A stretch of 64,000 nt of DNA. Origin: Cupriavidus basilensis. GTDB lineage: Bacteria; Pseudomonadota; Gammaproteobacteria; Burkholderiales; Burkholderiaceae. A model generated the notes under the pieces. It did not search any database and had not been told where the DNA came from. It saw nothing but the letters and a program-made list of their open reading frames with translations. Shown here in pieces: positions 35,714 to 44,867 of this stretch; position 1 is the first letter of the stretch, and every line of letters starts with the position of its first letter. The stretch covers positions 3,596,001 through 3,660,000 of the forward strand of contig NZ_CP010537.1 in assembly GCF_000832305.1 (NCBI RefSeq). Direction: 5' to 3'. The translations under genes and the position numbers were made by a program.

Positions 35714-36922
35714 ATGTTGCCCCTCTCAGGCATCCGCGTCATCGACCTGTCCACGGTCGTGATGGGCCCTTACGCCAGCCAGTGGCTGGCCGATCTCGGC
35801 GCCGAAGTCATCAAGGTGGAGCCCCCCGAGGGCGACTCCACGCGGCGCACCGGCCCGGCCGCCGAGGATGGCATGTCGGCCATCTTCTTGGGCGTGAACC
35901 GCAGCAAGAAAAGCGTGGTGCTCAACCTCAAGCTGCCCGCGGCGCAGGCCGCGCTGGAGCGCCTCGTGGCCGGCGCCGATGTGTTCATGCACAGCATGCG
36001 CCCGCAGAAGCTGGCCGGCCTCGGGCTGGACCCCGCCGACGTGATGGCGCGCCACCCGCGCCTGGTCTACGTGAGCTTGCTGGGTTTTGCCGAGGATGGC
36101 CCCTATGGCGGCCGCCCGGCCTACGATGACATCATCCAGGGCCTGTCCGGCAATGCCGCGTTGATGGCCGCGCAGACCGGCACCATGCGCTACTTCCCCA
36201 CCATCGCGGCCGACAAGACCAGCGGGCTGGTGGCGGCGCTGTCGATCTCGGCCGCCATTGCCGGGCGCGAGCGCCAGGGCGGCAAGGGCGCGCTGGTGGA
36301 AGTGCCGATGTTCGAATCGATGGTGGCCTTCAACCTGGTCGAGCATCTCTATGGCCAGCACTTCGAGCCGCCGCGCGGGCCCACCGGCTATCCGCGCGTG
36401 CTGGCGCCGCTGCGCCGGCCCTACCAGAGCGCCGACGGCCACGTCTGCATGATGCCGTACACCGACGCCCACTGGCGCGACTTCTTCACCGCCGCGGGCC
36501 GGCCCGACCTGGCCGCCGACCCGCGCTTTGCCGGCATCGCCGCGCGCACGCAGCATATCGAAACCCTCTACGAGCTGACCGGCGAGATCGTGCGCACGCG
36601 CACCACCAGCGCCTGGCTGGCGCTATGCGAAACGCTGCAGATCCCGGTGGCGCGGGTCAACCAGCTCGCGGAACTGGTGGATGACCCGCACCTGCGCGCC
36701 ACCGGCTTCTTCGATACGCTGGACGATGCGGCCATGGGCACGCTGCGCTTTGCCGGCGCGCCGGTGCGCTTTGACGGCGAGCGCGCGGCGAGCGCGCTGC
36801 CGCCACGCCTGGGTCAGCACACCCGCGGCCTGCTTGGCGAGGCGGGCCTGAGCGGTGAGCAGATCGATGAGCTGGGCCGCACCGGCGCAGCCTATTGTGC
36901 CGCGCCGGCCACTAATGCCTAA
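35714..36922 (+). CDS. CaiB/BaiF-family class III CoA-transferase
   Basis: 402 aa from ATG 35714 (MLPLSGIRVIDLSTVVMGPY). ADLGAEVIKVEPPEGD is the usual N-terminal CoA-binding segment. Asp138 in PAYDDIIQGLSG corresponds to the catalytic aspartate that forms the acyl anhydride. It moves CoA from a donor such as succinyl-CoA or acetyl-CoA to a carboxylic acid. It is the first gene of a likely operon with a MaoC protein and two acyl-CoA dehydrogenases, divergent from the LysR gene. The frame's extension to 35480 overlaps lysR and is rejected. Confidence 0.92.
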   Translation: MLPLSGIRVIDLSTVVMGPYASQWLADLGAEVIKVEPPEGDSTRRTGPAAEDGMSAIFLGVNRSKKSVVLNLKLPAAQAALERLVAGADVFMHSMRPQKLAGLGLDPADVMARHPRLVYVSLLGFAEDGPYGGRPAYDDIIQGLSGNAALMAAQTGTMRYFPTIAADKTSGLVAALSISAAIAGRERQGGKGALVEVPMFESMVAFNLVEHLYGQHFEPPRGPTGYPRVLAPLRRPYQSADGHVCMMPYTDAHWRDFFTAAGRPDLAADPRFAGIAARTQHIETLYELTGEIVRTRTTSAWLALCETLQIPVARVNQLAELVDDPHLRATGFFDTLDDAAMGTLRFAGAPVRFDGERAASALPPRLGQHTRGLLGEAGLSGEQIDELGRTGAAYCAAPATNA

Positions 36923-36991
36923 CCCTGCCGCATTCCCGCTCCTAACATAAAGGAAGCCGGCCGCCGATGGCGGCCCTCAACAGGAGACGCC

Positions 36992-37453
36992 GTGCCCCAT
37001 ACCCAACTCCCCCGCCTCGGCCAGGGCTTTTATTGGCAAGACATCAAGGAGGGCCAGGCCTTCCAGACCTTCCGCCGCACCGTGACCGAGACCGACCTGA
37101 TCAACTTCATTTCGGTCACCGGCATGCTGGAGGCGATCTTCATCGAGGCGGGCCATGAAGGCGGCGCCATCCATGGCCGGCCCGTGCCCGCCGCGCTGAC
37201 CTACGCCATGATCGAAGGCTTCATCCTGCAGACCATGATCCAGGGCACGGGGCTGGCCATGCTGGAGCTGACGCAGAAGATCCATGCCCCGGTGATGGTG
37301 GGCGACACCATCTGGGCCACGGTCACGGTGACCGGCATCCGCCCCACTTCGCGCAATGGCCGCGCCGTGGTGGATTCGGACATCGAAGTCTTCAACCAGC
37401 GCCATGAGCGTGTCATGACTTATTCCGCCCGGCGCTTGCTGGCCGGCCGCTAG
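36992..37453 (+). CDS. MaoC-family dehydratase (hotdog fold)
   Basis: 153 aa from GTG 36992, with CAGGAGACG upstream. FRRTVTETDLINFISVTGM matches the MaoC active-site segment (Asp then catalytic neighbour), and VPAALTYAMIEGFI and PVMVGDTIWATVTV are the conserved hotdog strands. It probably hydrates an enoyl-CoA formed by the dehydrogenases downstream. The usual catalytic His after the aspartate is not seen in the expected place (TETDLINF), so hydration should be treated as likely, not certain. Confidence 0.82.
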   Translation: MPHTQLPRLGQGFYWQDIKEGQAFQTFRRTVTETDLINFISVTGMLEAIFIEAGHEGGAIHGRPVPAALTYAMIEGFILQTMIQGTGLAMLELTQKIHAPVMVGDTIWATVTVTGIRPTSRNGRAVVDSDIEVFNQRHERVMTYSARRLLAGR

Positions 37454-37472
37454 CCACACGGAGACCCCTGTC

Positions 37473-38633
37473 TTGACTTCACTGCCCAGCACGTTCCAGC
37501 TGACTGCCTTGCCGCCGGCCGCCGCCGCCTTCCGGCGCGAGGTGAAGGCATTCCTGGCCGAACACCTGCCGGCCCTTGCGCCCGAGGTCCGCGCCCGCTC
37601 ATGGATGGGCTTCAACGCCGATTTCAGCCGCGCGCTGGCGCGGCGCGGCTGGGTGGGCATCACCTTGCCCGCGCAATATGGCGGCGCCGGGCTCGATCCG
37701 TTCTCGCGCTTCGTGCTGGTCGAGGAGTTGCTGGCCTGCGGTGCGCCGGTCTCGGCCCACTGGATCGCCGACCGCCAGAGCGGGCCGCTGATCCTGCGCT
37801 ACGGCAGCGACGCGCAGAAGGCCTTCTATCTCCCGCGCATCTGCAAGGGCGAGGCCTTCTTCTGCATCGGCATGAGCGAGCCCAACTCCGGCTCCGACCT
37901 GGCCAGCGTCGCGACCCGCGCCACGCCGCAGCCGGACGGCGGCTGGCGCTTGAACGGCCGCAAGATCTGGACGACCAACGCCGATCGCTGCCACTACATG
38001 CTGGCGCTGGTGCGCACCTCCGGCGCGGGCGAGGACCGTCAGCGCGGCTTGTCGCAGGTCATCATCGACCTGTCGGCGCCGGGCGTGACCGTGCGCCCGA
38101 TCCGCGACCTGGCCGGCGACGCGCACTTCTCCGAAGTCAGCTTCGAGGACGTGATGCTGCCTGCAGCGGCGCTGGTAGGCCGCGAAGGCAGCGGCTGGGA
38201 GCAGGTCAACGCGGAGCTGGCCTTCGAGCGCAGCGGGCCGGAGCGGCTGTACTCCAGCGTGGTGCTGCTCGATACCTGGATTGCGGCGCTGCGGCGCGCG
38301 CCGGCTGCGCGGCGCGACACCGTTACCATCGGCCGGCTGGCTGGCCGGCTGGCGGTGCTGCGGGCCATGTCGCTGGCGGTGACCGCCCGGCTTGCCGCAG
38401 GCGAGAGCCCGGTGGTGGAGGCCGCGCTGGTCAAGGACCTGGGCACGGAGTTCGAGCAATCCATTCCGGCGCTGGCGCAGGCCGCGCTGGGCGACGACCC
38501 GCACCTCGCCGCCGATCCCGGCCTGTACCGCACGCTGGCCTACGTCAGCCAGGTCGCCCCGTCCTATTCGCTGCGTGGCGGCACGCGCGAGATCCTGCGC
38601 GGCATGATTGCCCGGGGCCTTGGCCTGCGCTGA
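37473..38633 (+). CDS. Acyl-CoA dehydrogenase
   Basis: 386 aa from TTG 37473, with GGAGAC upstream; the next in-frame start candidates would remove family sequence. GMSEPNSGSDLASVATRA and WTTNADRCHYMLALVRT are FAD-binding signatures. The C-terminal YSLRGGTREILRGMIARGLGL carries the family motif. It is third in the LysR-linked operon, 19 bp after the MaoC gene and 13 bp before a second dehydrogenase gene, suggesting a heteromeric enzyme. Confidence 0.9.
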   Translation: MTSLPSTFQLTALPPAAAAFRREVKAFLAEHLPALAPEVRARSWMGFNADFSRALARRGWVGITLPAQYGGAGLDPFSRFVLVEELLACGAPVSAHWIADRQSGPLILRYGSDAQKAFYLPRICKGEAFFCIGMSEPNSGSDLASVATRATPQPDGGWRLNGRKIWTTNADRCHYMLALVRTSGAGEDRQRGLSQVIIDLSAPGVTVRPIRDLAGDAHFSEVSFEDVMLPAAALVGREGSGWEQVNAELAFERSGPERLYSSVVLLDTWIAALRRAPAARRDTVTIGRLAGRLAVLRAMSLAVTARLAAGESPVVEAALVKDLGTEFEQSIPALAQAALGDDPHLAADPGLYRTLAYVSQVAPSYSLRGGTREILRGMIARGLGLR

Positions 38634-38646
38634 ACCGGAGTTCCCT

Positions 38647-39648
38647 ATGCATAACGCTTACTCGGACGCGCTCGACAGCGTGCTGCGCGACTGCTGCACG
38701 CCCGCCGTTATCCGCGCCATCGAACGCGGCGAAGACCACCTGCCCCTGTGGCAGTCACTGCAAGACAGCGGCTTTGCCGATTGCCTGTTGCCCGAGGCGG
38801 CCGGTGGGGCGGGCTTGCCGCTGGACGAACTGGCGCCGGTGCTGTTCGCGCTGGGCCGCCGCGCGCTGCCTTTGCCGCTAGGCCAGACCTTGTTCGCGCG
38901 CGCGCTGCTGCACGCCGCCGGGCTGGCGGTGCCGGCCGGGCCCATCGCGCTGGCGACCTTCGATATGGAAGCGGGCGCCGCGAATGCGGTCCTCGTCGCA
39001 GGCGGCGCGCAGGCGGCCTGGTTCCTGGTGCAGGAAGGCACGCAGTGCATGCTGCTGCCACGCGACCGGGCGCAAGTGCGCGCGACCGGCGCCCACGCGG
39101 ACCTGGCCGTGGTCCTGCCGCGCCCCGCATCGGACGGATTGCCACTGTTCACGCTGCCCGCGGGCACGCTGCGCCAGATCGGCGCCTGCCTGCACGCTGC
39201 GCAGCTGGCCGGCGCCATGTCGCATGTGCTCGACATGACGCTGCAATATGCCAACGACCGCCAGCAGTTCGGCCGCGCCATCGGCAAGTTTCAGGCCATC
39301 CAGCACCAGATCAGCGTGATGGCGGAACATGTCACCGCCGCGCGCATGGCCGCGCAGATCGCCTGCGCCGCCGGCGGCTGGCTCCCGAACCCGCTGCGCG
39401 CGGCCATCGGCAAGCTCAACGCCAGCGAAGCGGTCACGCCAGTGGCGGCCATCGCGCATGCCGTGCATGGCGCCATCGGCATCACCGAGGAGTACGACCT
39501 GCAGATCTACACCCGCCGCCTGCATGCCTGGCAGCTGGCGGACGGGTCGCAGGCTTACTGGGCAAGGGTGGTGGGCGAGGCGGTGTGCGGCCAACCTGGA
39601 ACGGGCGTGGTCGATCTGACCCGAAGCTGGAGCACCGACGCGGCCTGA
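38647..39648 (+). CDS. Acyl-CoA dehydrogenase, short divergent partner
   Basis: 333 aa from ATG 38647, shorter than the usual 380-400. The N-terminal domain is reduced (MHNAYSDALDSVLRDCCTP) and the middle beta domain is weak, while QQFGRAIGKFQAIQHQISVM and HAVHGAIGITEEYDLQIYTR in the C-terminal helical domain are well kept. This pattern of one full-motif and one divergent dehydrogenase recurs at 22473-24901, supporting an alpha2beta2-like pair. The stop lies 30 bp from the convergent TetR stop. Confidence 0.85.
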   Translation: MHNAYSDALDSVLRDCCTPAVIRAIERGEDHLPLWQSLQDSGFADCLLPEAAGGAGLPLDELAPVLFALGRRALPLPLGQTLFARALLHAAGLAVPAGPIALATFDMEAGAANAVLVAGGAQAAWFLVQEGTQCMLLPRDRAQVRATGAHADLAVVLPRPASDGLPLFTLPAGTLRQIGACLHAAQLAGAMSHVLDMTLQYANDRQQFGRAIGKFQAIQHQISVMAEHVTAARMAAQIACAAGGWLPNPLRAAIGKLNASEAVTPVAAIAHAVHGAIGITEEYDLQIYTRRLHAWQLADGSQAYWARVVGEAVCGQPGTGVVDLTRSWSTDAA

Positions 39649-39678
39649 GCCCCCGGGCGGGGCCGGGGCCGGCCAGGA

Positions 39679-40353
39679 TCAGCCGGCGTCGGGGTCGCCC
39701 TGCAGCAGGCTCCAGCACAGGCGGACCAGTTCGTCCTCCAGGGCCTGGCTGCCGAGCAAGGGCGAGCGCTCCAGTGCGGCCGAGCGCACCACCCCGAACA
39801 AGGCCCGTGTGAGCGCGAACATCTGCGCCGGAGCGGGCAAGCGCAGCGCGCTCACGCCCAGCGCCTGCAACTGCGCGCCGATCCGTTCGCTGGCCAGGCG
39901 CAGCGCCGCCACGGCATCCTCGTCGCGATCATGGCGCCAGGCCAGGCGGGCCAGCGCGCGGCTATGCGCGTCATAGCCGCCAAAGCTGAGCACATAGGCC
40001 TGCACATAAGCCCGCAGCGCAGCGCGCGCGGCTTGCGGCTCCGCCAGGCCTGCCGCTGCCGGCATGGCGGCCAGGCGCTCGGCCAGCATTGTTTCCAGGG
40101 CCACCAACGCCGCCTCGCGCTGATGCTCGATCAAGGTGCGGCCAATTGCCGCGCGGTCGGCAAAGTACTGGTAAAGCGAGCCAACCGAAACCCCTGCCAG
40201 CGCAGCGATCTGCTCAGTGGTGGGCTCAGGCTGGGCACGCATCTCGTGTTCGGCGAACAGCTGCGCCGCGGCTTGCAGGATGGCTTGGACGGTATGCTGC
40301 GCGCGCTGCTGCGAGGGCTGGCGGCGCTTCGGCGGTTCGGTGGCGGCGGACAT
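39679..40353 (-). CDS. TetR-family transcriptional regulator
   Basis: 224 aa from ATG 40353 (MSAATEPPKRRQPSQQRAQH). The helix-turn-helix is ILQAAAQLFAEH, then TTEQIAALAGVSVGSLYQYFAD. The C-terminal ligand domain is unassigned. It is divergent from the FAD oxidoreductase, with 99 bp between starts, the likely target. A frame running to 40458 would overlap the divergent gene. Confidence 0.88.
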   Translation of the reverse strand: MSAATEPPKRRQPSQQRAQHTVQAILQAAAQLFAEHEMRAQPEPTTEQIAALAGVSVGSLYQYFADRAAIGRTLIEHQREAALVALETMLAERLAAMPAAAGLAEPQAARAALRAYVQAYVLSFGGYDAHSRALARLAWRHDRDEDAVAALRLASERIGAQLQALGVSALRLPAPAQMFALTRALFGVVRSAALERSPLLGSQALEDELVRLCWSLLQGDPDAG

Positions 40354-40452
40354 GATGGAATCTGAGGAGAAAGCGAATTGGCTGCAACGCGGCGAGCCGA
40401 TAGATTGTCGCACGGTGCCCCGAGCACGGGCTAACCGGACAAGTCCCAGACC

Positions 40453-41919
40453 ATGCATGCCACTTCCTTGCCTTCACCCGTTTTGCCTGCTCCCCCCGTT
40501 CCTCCTGTTCCTCCTGTTCCTCCCGCATCGGCGCTGCCGGTGCATTCACCCGGCCCGCACCGCGCCCCCGATGTGATCGTGGCCGGCGCCGGCATTGCCG
40601 GGCTGTGCGCGGCCGATGCGCTCGCCCGCGCCGGCGCGCGGGTGCGCGTCTTCGAGGCCGACGGGGATGTCGGCGGCCGCATGCGCAGCGCAACCCTCGG
40701 GCCGCATGGCATCGAGTGCGGCGCACAATTCCTGTCGAGCGGCTACACGGTGCTGCCGGCGCTGGCGCGGCGGCTCGGCCTGGACGGCGGCCCGGACGGC
40801 GGACTGCAGGCCGCCAGCGACCTCAACGCGGTGGTACGCCAGGGCCGGCCGCGCCGCGTGCGCGCGCAGAGCCTGCTGGACCCGCTGCGCAGCGGCCTGC
40901 TCGGATTGCCGGCCTGGCTGGGCCTGGGACTGGCGCTGGGCCGCGAAGGCCGCGCGCTGCGCACGCTGCCGCTCGACGACCTTGGCCAATGGGCGCGCTA
41001 CGATGCGGACACCGCCAGCGAATGGCTTGGCCAGCGCGGTTGCCGCGAGGCGCTCGCCTATGTCACGGAGCCGCTGCTGCAGGGGTTCTATTTCCTCACG
41101 CCCGAATCGTCCTCCGCCGCGCTCATGCTGCTGGCCAGCGGCTTCGGCTGGCGCCGCTGTGCCAACACTTCGCTGGCCGGCGGCATGCAAAGCCTGCCGC
41201 GCGCGCTGGCGCGCACATTGCCGGTGGAGACCGGGCGGCGGGTCGCCTCGATCCGCCAGCAGGACACGCGCGTGGTGGTGAGCGGCGCGGGCTTCGAAGC
41301 CACGGCCGACTACGTGGTGTGCGCCCTGCCGGCACCCTTTGCCCGGCAGGCCTGGACGGACGGGGATGCGCTGGAGCGCCGCCTGCTGGCGACGCCCTAC
41401 AGCCGCACCATCAACCTGTCCTTGCTCACACGGCCGGGGTTTCATGTGCCGGCGGCTTTGGCGGGCGTCTACGGCGTATTGGTGCCGCGAGCCGAGCGCC
41501 GTTACGTGGCCGCGCTGGCGCTGGACGCTGGCAAGCACCCGCCGGCGCGTCCCGCCGCCGGACATGGGCAAATCGTCCAGGTCATGCTGGAAGACCGCGC
41601 CGCCGCGGACCGGCTGGGCGCGAGCGATGCGCAAATCCTCTCCGACGTGCTGCCCGAGGTCGAACATTACCTGCCGGGCATCTCGCGGCAATTGCAGGAC
41701 TGCCTGGTCACGCGCTGGGCGCAGGCGATGCCCACGGTGCCGGTCGGCCGTGCCGCCGACGTGCTGGCGTACCGCAGCCGTGCGCCGGCATCGCGGCAAC
41801 GGGTCTTCCTGGCGGGGGATTACGTGAATGCGCCCTTCACGGACGCTGCCGCGGCCACCGGCTTGTGGGCTGCGCAGGCCATCATGCGGGCGGTGTCATC
41901 CACCGCCCGCGCCGGCTGA
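40453..41919 (+). CDS. FAD-dependent oxidoreductase (amine oxidase / protoporphyrinogen oxidase-like)
   Basis: 488 aa. After a Pro-rich leader (VPPVPPVPPASALP, from a 9-bp repeat) comes the FAD-binding motif VIVAGAGIAGLCAADALARA and FEADGDVGGRMRS. The C-terminus VFLAGDYVNAPFTDAAAATG is the second FAD contact. The family includes amine oxidases, protoporphyrinogen oxidases, and carotenoid or squalene dehydrogenases. Nothing in the sequence identifies the substrate. The leader could also be untranslated if a later start is used, but no in-frame ATG precedes the FAD motif. It is divergent from a TetR gene. Confidence 0.85.
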   Translation: MHATSLPSPVLPAPPVPPVPPVPPASALPVHSPGPHRAPDVIVAGAGIAGLCAADALARAGARVRVFEADGDVGGRMRSATLGPHGIECGAQFLSSGYTVLPALARRLGLDGGPDGGLQAASDLNAVVRQGRPRRVRAQSLLDPLRSGLLGLPAWLGLGLALGREGRALRTLPLDDLGQWARYDADTASEWLGQRGCREALAYVTEPLLQGFYFLTPESSSAALMLLASGFGWRRCANTSLAGGMQSLPRALARTLPVETGRRVASIRQQDTRVVVSGAGFEATADYVVCALPAPFARQAWTDGDALERRLLATPYSRTINLSLLTRPGFHVPAALAGVYGVLVPRAERRYVAALALDAGKHPPARPAAGHGQIVQVMLEDRAAADRLGASDAQILSDVLPEVEHYLPGISRQLQDCLVTRWAQAMPTVPVGRAADVLAYRSRAPASRQRVFLAGDYVNAPFTDAAAATGLWAAQAIMRAVSSTARAG

Positions 41920-41934
41920 CGCCGCCATGCGCGC

Positions 41935-43461
41935 TCAAGCCGCCTTGCGATGCCGGCGTTCCGGCTTGCATTCGTACTTGGATTCGCGCCGGCCATCTTC
42001 ATAGGCCACTTCCAGGCGCACCGTAAAGCCCCACAGCCGCGTGACGTGGCGGATCACCTCGTCAAAGTTCTGCGCCAGCGGGCGGCGGTCGTTCTGCAGG
42101 TGGCGCAAGGTCAGGGAGCGGTCTCCGCCCACATCCACATTGGTGATCTGGATGTTGGGCTCCATGTTCGACAGGTCGTACTGGTTGGCCAGCAACTGGC
42201 GGATGTTGCGGTAGCCCTCATCGTCATGGATGGCGGTCACGCGCAGTTTGCCTTCGCGATCATCGTCGAGCACGGAGAACAGCTTGAGCTCGCGGATCAC
42301 GCGCGGCGACAGGAACTGCAGCAGGAAGCTCTCGTCCTTGAAGTTGCGCATGGCGAAGTCGAGCGTCTTGCGCCAATCGCTGCCGGCGAACTCCGGCGCC
42401 CAGCGGTAGTCTTCCTCAGTCGGGTTCTCGCACATGCGGCGCAGGTCCTGGAACATCAGGAAGCCCACGGTGTACGGGTTGAGGCCGCTGTAGTAGGGGC
42501 TGTTGTACGGCGGCTGGTAAATCACATTGGTGTGCGCCTGCAGCAGCTCCATCATGAAGGCGTCATTGACCAGGCCTTCTTCGTATAGCTGGTGCAGGAT
42601 GGTGTAGTGCCAGAACGTGGCCCAGCCTTCGTTCATGACCTTGGTCTGGCGCTGCGGGTAGAAGTACTGCGCGATCTTGCGCACGATGCGCACGATCTCT
42701 CGCTGCCACGGCGCCAGCTTGGGTGCGTTCTTCTCGATGAAGTAGAGCAGGTTTTCCTGCGGCTCCGGCGGGAAGGCGGCGTCGCGCTCGAACCCTTCAT
42801 CGTCTTCCAGCGCGTGTGCGCGGTGCTTGGGCAAGGTGCGCCACAGGTCGTTGACCTGCGTCTGCAGATAGTTCTCCCGCTCGGTCTGGCGCGCCTGCTC
42901 CTCGGCAATGGAGAGCTTCTTGGGCCGCTTGTAGCGGTCCACCCCGTAGTTCTGCAGCGCGTGGCAGGAATCGAGCAGCGCCTCGACTTCCTGCTCCCCA
43001 TAGCGCTGCTCGCATTCGGCTACGTAGTTCTTGGCGAACAGCAGGTAGTCGATGATGGCATCGGCGTTGGTCCAGGTGCGGAACAGGTAGTTGCCCTTGA
43101 AGAAGGAGTTGTGGCCGTAGCAGGCGTGCGCGATGGTCAGCGCCTGCATGGGCATGGTGTTCTCCTCCATCAGGTACGCGATGCAGGGATTCGAATTGAT
43201 GACGATCTCGTAGGCCAGGCCCATGTGCCCGCGCTGGTAGCTGCGCTCGGATGCGAGGAAATGCTTGCCGTACGACCAATGGCTGTAGCCCACCGGCAGG
43301 CCGGACGATGCATAGGCATCTAGCATCTGCTCCGCGGTAATGATCTCGACCTGGTTGGGATAGGTGTCCAGACCGAAGTCGCCGGCAATGCGTGCGATTT
43401 CGCGGTCATAACGCTGGATCAGCTCGAAGGTCCACTCGGAGCCGGTAGAGAGATATGCCAT
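41935..43461 (-). CDS. ycgB: SpoVR-family protein (YcgB type)
   Basis: 508 aa, full length. Family marks: MNEGWATFWHYTILHQLYEEGLVND, HANVIYQPPYN-like LQAHTNVIYQPPYNS, and the C-terminal RDLRRMCENPT region. SpoVR/YcgB proteins are nearly always encoded with YeaH and PrkA and take part in stationary-phase or stress physiology; the biochemical function is unknown. It is third gene of the operon, downstream of yeaH across a 91-bp gap that holds a hairpin. The start has only a G-rich weak ribosome site. Confidence 0.93.
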   Translation of the reverse strand: MAYLSTGSEWTFELIQRYDREIARIAGDFGLDTYPNQVEIITAEQMLDAYASSGLPVGYSHWSYGKHFLASERSYQRGHMGLAYEIVINSNPCIAYLMEENTMPMQALTIAHACYGHNSFFKGNYLFRTWTNADAIIDYLLFAKNYVAECEQRYGEQEVEALLDSCHALQNYGVDRYKRPKKLSIAEEQARQTERENYLQTQVNDLWRTLPKHRAHALEDDEGFERDAAFPPEPQENLLYFIEKNAPKLAPWQREIVRIVRKIAQYFYPQRQTKVMNEGWATFWHYTILHQLYEEGLVNDAFMMELLQAHTNVIYQPPYNSPYYSGLNPYTVGFLMFQDLRRMCENPTEEDYRWAPEFAGSDWRKTLDFAMRNFKDESFLLQFLSPRVIRELKLFSVLDDDREGKLRVTAIHDDEGYRNIRQLLANQYDLSNMEPNIQITNVDVGGDRSLTLRHLQNDRRPLAQNFDEVIRHVTRLWGFTVRLEVAYEDGRRESKYECKPERRHRKAA

Positions 43462-43496
43462 TTACGACCCCCGTTGCGGGTGAAGCTAGGGTTGCG

Positions 43497-43523
43497 CCGC
43501 TCTCCCGCATAGCGGGCGAGCGG
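43497..43523. other. Hairpin in the yeaH-spoVR intergenic region
   Basis: CCGCTC-T-CCCGC-ATA-GCGGG-C-GAGCGG is an 11-bp stem with one mismatch and a 3-nt loop. No T-tract follows on the minus strand, so an RNA-stability or processing element is likelier than a full terminator. It could lower spoVR expression relative to the upstream genes. Confidence 0.55.
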
Positions 43524-43552
43524 AAAACACCTGCAAAAAAACCAGGCCGACC

Positions 43553-44830
43553 TCAGCGGCTGGATGGCCATGCCGCCTTCTTCTGGAACAGGTCATGCAG
43601 TACAGGGTAGATCTCGTCCGCCCCGATGATGCGCTGCATGGCGAAGTTCTCATGCCGGTCCTTGACCGCCAGATACTCTTCCCACAGGTTCTGCGGCTCC
43701 TCCGAGGCCACTTCCACATAGGCGTAGTACTGCACCAGCGGCAGGATGGACTCGCGCAGCAAGCGCCCGCACAACTCCGAATCGCCCGCCCAGTTGTCGC
43801 CGTCCGAGGCCTGGGCACAGTAGATATTCCACTGGCTGGCGGGATAGCGGTCGTGAATGACCTCGACCATCAGCTTGAGCGCGCTCGATACGACCGTACC
43901 ACCGGATTCGCGCGAATGGAAGAAATCTTCCTCGTTCACTTCCTTCGCCACCGTGTGATGACGAATGAACACCACGTCGATGCGATCGTAGTTGCGCTTG
44001 AGAAAGAGGTACAAGAGCATGAAAAAGCGCTTGGCGAGATCCTTGCGGCTCTCATCCATGGACCCGGACACATCCATCAGGCAGAACATCACCGCCTGTG
44101 CCTGCGGGCGCTTTTTCAGCACGCGGTTGTTGTAGCGCAGGTCGAGCTTTTCGATAAAGGGCACGCGCTCCACGCAGGCGCGCAGGTGACGCATTTCCTT
44201 CATCAGCTCCAGCGCCCGTGCCGAGTAAGGCCCGTCCTGCTCCAGCACCTCGCCATACTCCTGCTCCAGCACCGCGAGCTTTTTCTGGTAAGGACTGGAC
44301 AAGGCAATGCGCCGCCCGAGCGAGCTTCGCATCGTGCGCAGGATGGACAGGTTGGACGGGGTGCCGTCGATCGAGAAGCCAGCCCGGACCTTGCGGACCT
44401 CGGCGATCTTGGCAAGGTGGCGCTTGGCCATGTCCGGCAGCGCCATGTCCTCGAAGAAGAAATTGAGGAAATCCTCGCGCGACAGGCTGAAGACGAAATC
44501 GTCCTCGCCTTCACCCGAATCGCTCGCCTTGGAGCCGCCTCCACCGCCGCCTTGCTGCTGGCGGTCGAAGCTGTCCCCCCGGACGAATTTCTTGTTGCCC
44601 GGGTGGATCCACTCCCGCCGGCCGCCCTGGCCGTGGTGAAAGGCGGGCTCGGAGATGTCCTTGACCGGAATGGACACCTGCCCGCTTTGCTCGATGTCCA
44701 TGATCTTCCGGCCGGACACCGCCTTCGCTACCGCCTGGCGTATCTGTTCGCGGTAGCGTTTGATGAAGCGTTGCTGGTTGACGGCACTCTTGTTGCCGCC
44801 GTTCTCGCGCCGATCGATGACCGTGGCCAT
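43553..44830 (-). CDS. yeaH: YeaH/YhbH-family protein (DUF444)
   Basis: 425 aa. The C-terminal von-Willebrand-like region contains MFCLMDVSGSMDESRKDLAK, a DxSxS MIDAS-type motif, and GGTVVSSALKLMVEVI. The N-terminus FIKRYREQIRQAVAKAV and the glycine-rich loop (QQGGGGGGSKASDSGEGEDD) are typical. It is encoded between prkA and spoVR, as in enterobacterial yeaG-yeaH. The stop is 91 bp before spoVR and the gene starts 37 bp after the prkA stop. It presumably works with the kinase in nutrient-stress adaptation. Confidence 0.93.
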   Translation of the reverse strand: MATVIDRRENGGNKSAVNQQRFIKRYREQIRQAVAKAVSGRKIMDIEQSGQVSIPVKDISEPAFHHGQGGRREWIHPGNKKFVRGDSFDRQQQGGGGGGSKASDSGEGEDDFVFSLSREDFLNFFFEDMALPDMAKRHLAKIAEVRKVRAGFSIDGTPSNLSILRTMRSSLGRRIALSSPYQKKLAVLEQEYGEVLEQDGPYSARALELMKEMRHLRACVERVPFIEKLDLRYNNRVLKKRPQAQAVMFCLMDVSGSMDESRKDLAKRFFMLLYLFLKRNYDRIDVVFIRHHTVAKEVNEEDFFHSRESGGTVVSSALKLMVEVIHDRYPASQWNIYCAQASDGDNWAGDSELCGRLLRESILPLVQYYAYVEVASEEPQNLWEEYLAVKDRHENFAMQRIIGADEIYPVLHDLFQKKAAWPSSR

Positions 44831-44867
44831 ATGCTTGCCCTCGTCTAGAGGCCTCGTTCAGGCGCCG

